A DNA stretch of 18,229 nucleotides from Cyclostephanos tholiformis (taxonomy: Eukaryota; Bacillariophyta; Thalassiosirophyceae; Thalassiosirales; Thalassiosiraceae): positions 1-18,229 of the forward strand of contig JALLPB010000295.1 of the NCBI GenBank assembly GCA_036939975.1. Reading direction: 5' to 3'. The notes beneath the pieces are model-generated. The model did no database searches and was not told the origin of the DNA. It saw only the letters and a list, made by a program, of their open reading frames with translations. Position numbers and translations under genes: made by a program. Of this stretch, positions 17,137 through 18,229 are shown piece after piece. Each line of letters opens with the position of its first letter. The stretch's first letter is position 1.

Positions 17137-18229
17137 TCAGCACATGGGAACCCACCAGTTAAAGGCAGGCTCATGGTCAATGCCCATGGCAACGGCATAT
17201 TCTGCAGTCTCAATAGGATGTGATTCCTTCAGGTCAGACAGCTTTTCCCAGGATGACGATCCGTCCCTCCATTGGCAGCAAAGTTGCCAACCAATAGTGT
17301 TACGCCTTGCATATGTCCAATTGTCTCTACAGACTACGGTCTGGTCTGATAGTCTAAGGGCAGTGTCAAGATGTCGGTGGTCAATTATGGAGTCTAGTAG
17401 GATGTATTGATTGCCATACGGGTCACATTGGGCATACATTGACTCGGCAATAAGATTGGTGGTCAGCTCTGTCACATCACCACCTTTGAATGTCACCATG
17501 TATTCACGAGTGTCGAGGATAGGATTGTCATTGGCATGCCCCTTAGGGTTGCCATTGGTATCTCTTTTTCATGCAGTCACACGTCCCCTGGACATGGTCC
17601 CCCCTTTGGGGAGCATAAGCTCTACGCCAACATAATTATCATGTGCTTCGGATGTCACCTTGAGGTCTTCCTGGTCAGGTTTGAGGTCGGAGTTGATGCC
17701 TATGGGTTCGTATTCAGGGGTCAAGTCTACTGCTGGAAAGTCATCCTCCCATGCAGCTGGTCCAAGTCTCTCAGCAATGCTGGCATCAAATGCATTACAG
17801 CTCGCGGTATGCACGGGGCTCGCATGCTCTTTGTTGGTCAGGTGTCGCAGTGTTGATCTTTATACAACCTGCCCATTGGACTTAAGGATTTTGGCGGTCA
17901 GTGCCGATCCAACATCAGTCGCGGGTCCAAGATAGCGTCCAAGTATCAGCTTGTCATCTGGGAACGTTGGGTTGTTATCCCTGAACATCACCCAGTCGTA
18001 CCACGCAAACTCGCATATGTGGCTGATGTCGGCAGTGCCGCCAGTCATTATGGTCTCCGGCACTTCGCCGTTGGTCAGATAAGTATCATTGCTCGTGTTA
18101 GAGCGGATCAGAGCTTCAAGCTCAATACAGTGGTCCCATAGAACCTTCGGTGATCCGGTCTTCATCATTTTCCGTGATACACCCCGCTTGAGTTCGCGGA
18201 TACATCCCTTGGCGGCATTCTGCCATGGG
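17137..18229 (-). pseudogene. Copia pol: C-terminal integrase region, interrupted and partial
   Basis: At the right edge the frame is already open (PWQNAAKGCIRELKRG, then KVLWDHCIELEALIRSNTSN), which is the end of the integrase core and the region after it in copia elements. EFAWYDWVMFRD and LGRYLGPATD follow. One frame continues across TAA 17862-17860 and TGA 17571-17569, and reaches NWWVPMC and TGA at 17139-17137. A one-base shift just before that (near 17145) would lead into HVLKKRDRI of the next piece. The catalytic D-D-E residues are outside the window. Confidence 0.85.

Larger units (their letters stand above)
15267..18229 (-). mobile_element. Decayed Ty1/copia (CoDi-like) LTR retrotransposon, partial at right edge
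   Basis: The minus strand carries, in copia order, integrase C-terminal region, reverse transcriptase and RNase H. The order integrase before RT, the YVDD motif and the copia RNase H block identify the superfamily. Wording such as ADPDLWL, DPDIYLGAKL and EFAWYDWVMFRD is that of the CoDi elements of diatoms. The gag, protease and integrase core are beyond 18229. Four in-frame stops (17862-17860 TAA, 17571-17569 TGA, 17101-17099 TGA, 16963-16961 TGA) and two frameshifts (near 17145 and 16405) show it is dead. Confidence 0.9.

Noticed and set aside
1..18229. tRNA, rRNA or other structural RNA genes
   Set aside because: No tRNA T-arm consensus with matching acceptor stem and no rRNA-like segment was recognised by eye; a covariance-model scan was not possible.

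Overview
The window looks like nuclear DNA of a diatom, most likely a centric of the Thalassiosirales type. This is inferred from content: short introns of about 84-120 nt, a silaffin-style lysine cluster fused to a chitin-binding domain, a multidomain aminopropyltransferase of the kind proposed for long-chain polyamines, and a CoDi-like Ty1/copia element. No species was identified.

Layout. 1-1436 is mostly AT-rich or pyrimidine-rich non-coding DNA with a decayed MULE-like transposase piece (minus strand, about 940-1290). 1437-2886 (+) is a two-exon gene for a 453-residue tandem zinc-finger protein. Its intron appears to be GC-AG, and splicing it restores a repeat motif across the junction. 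2887-3793 has no convincing gene. 4004-7688 (minus) is, by my reading, one eight-exon gene and not the separate ORFs it first appears to be. The 984-residue product runs signal peptide, polybasic stretch, hevein-like chitin-binding domain, seven lysines at exact three-residue spacing, Pro/Thr/Glu repeats, a Pro/Thr-rich linker made of short duplicated exons, and a seven-bladed RCC1-type propeller. All seven introns keep phase. 7689-8325 is the shared upstream region. 8326-11313 (+) is an intronless 995-residue secretory protein: aminopropyltransferase, AdoMetDC-like domain, a degenerate second copy of both, then a C-terminal six-cysteine ShKT domain.

11314-15266 is accessory DNA: possible fragmentary exons, a presequence-like stretch, a hexanucleotide repeat, a perfect 19-bp inverted repeat, and a broken gag-like gene on the + strand (14370-14940). 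15267-18229 (minus) is a decayed Ty1/copia pol running off the right edge, with four in-frame stops and two frameshifts.

The main point of interest is the divergent pair at 4004-11313. A candidate silica/chitin matrix protein and a candidate polyamine-synthesis protein, both with secretory signals, share about 640 bp of upstream DNA. Polyamines and lysine-clustered silaffin-like proteins act together in diatom silica formation, so this may be a co-regulated biomineralisation locus. That functional link is inference; the domain and exon structures are read from the sequence.
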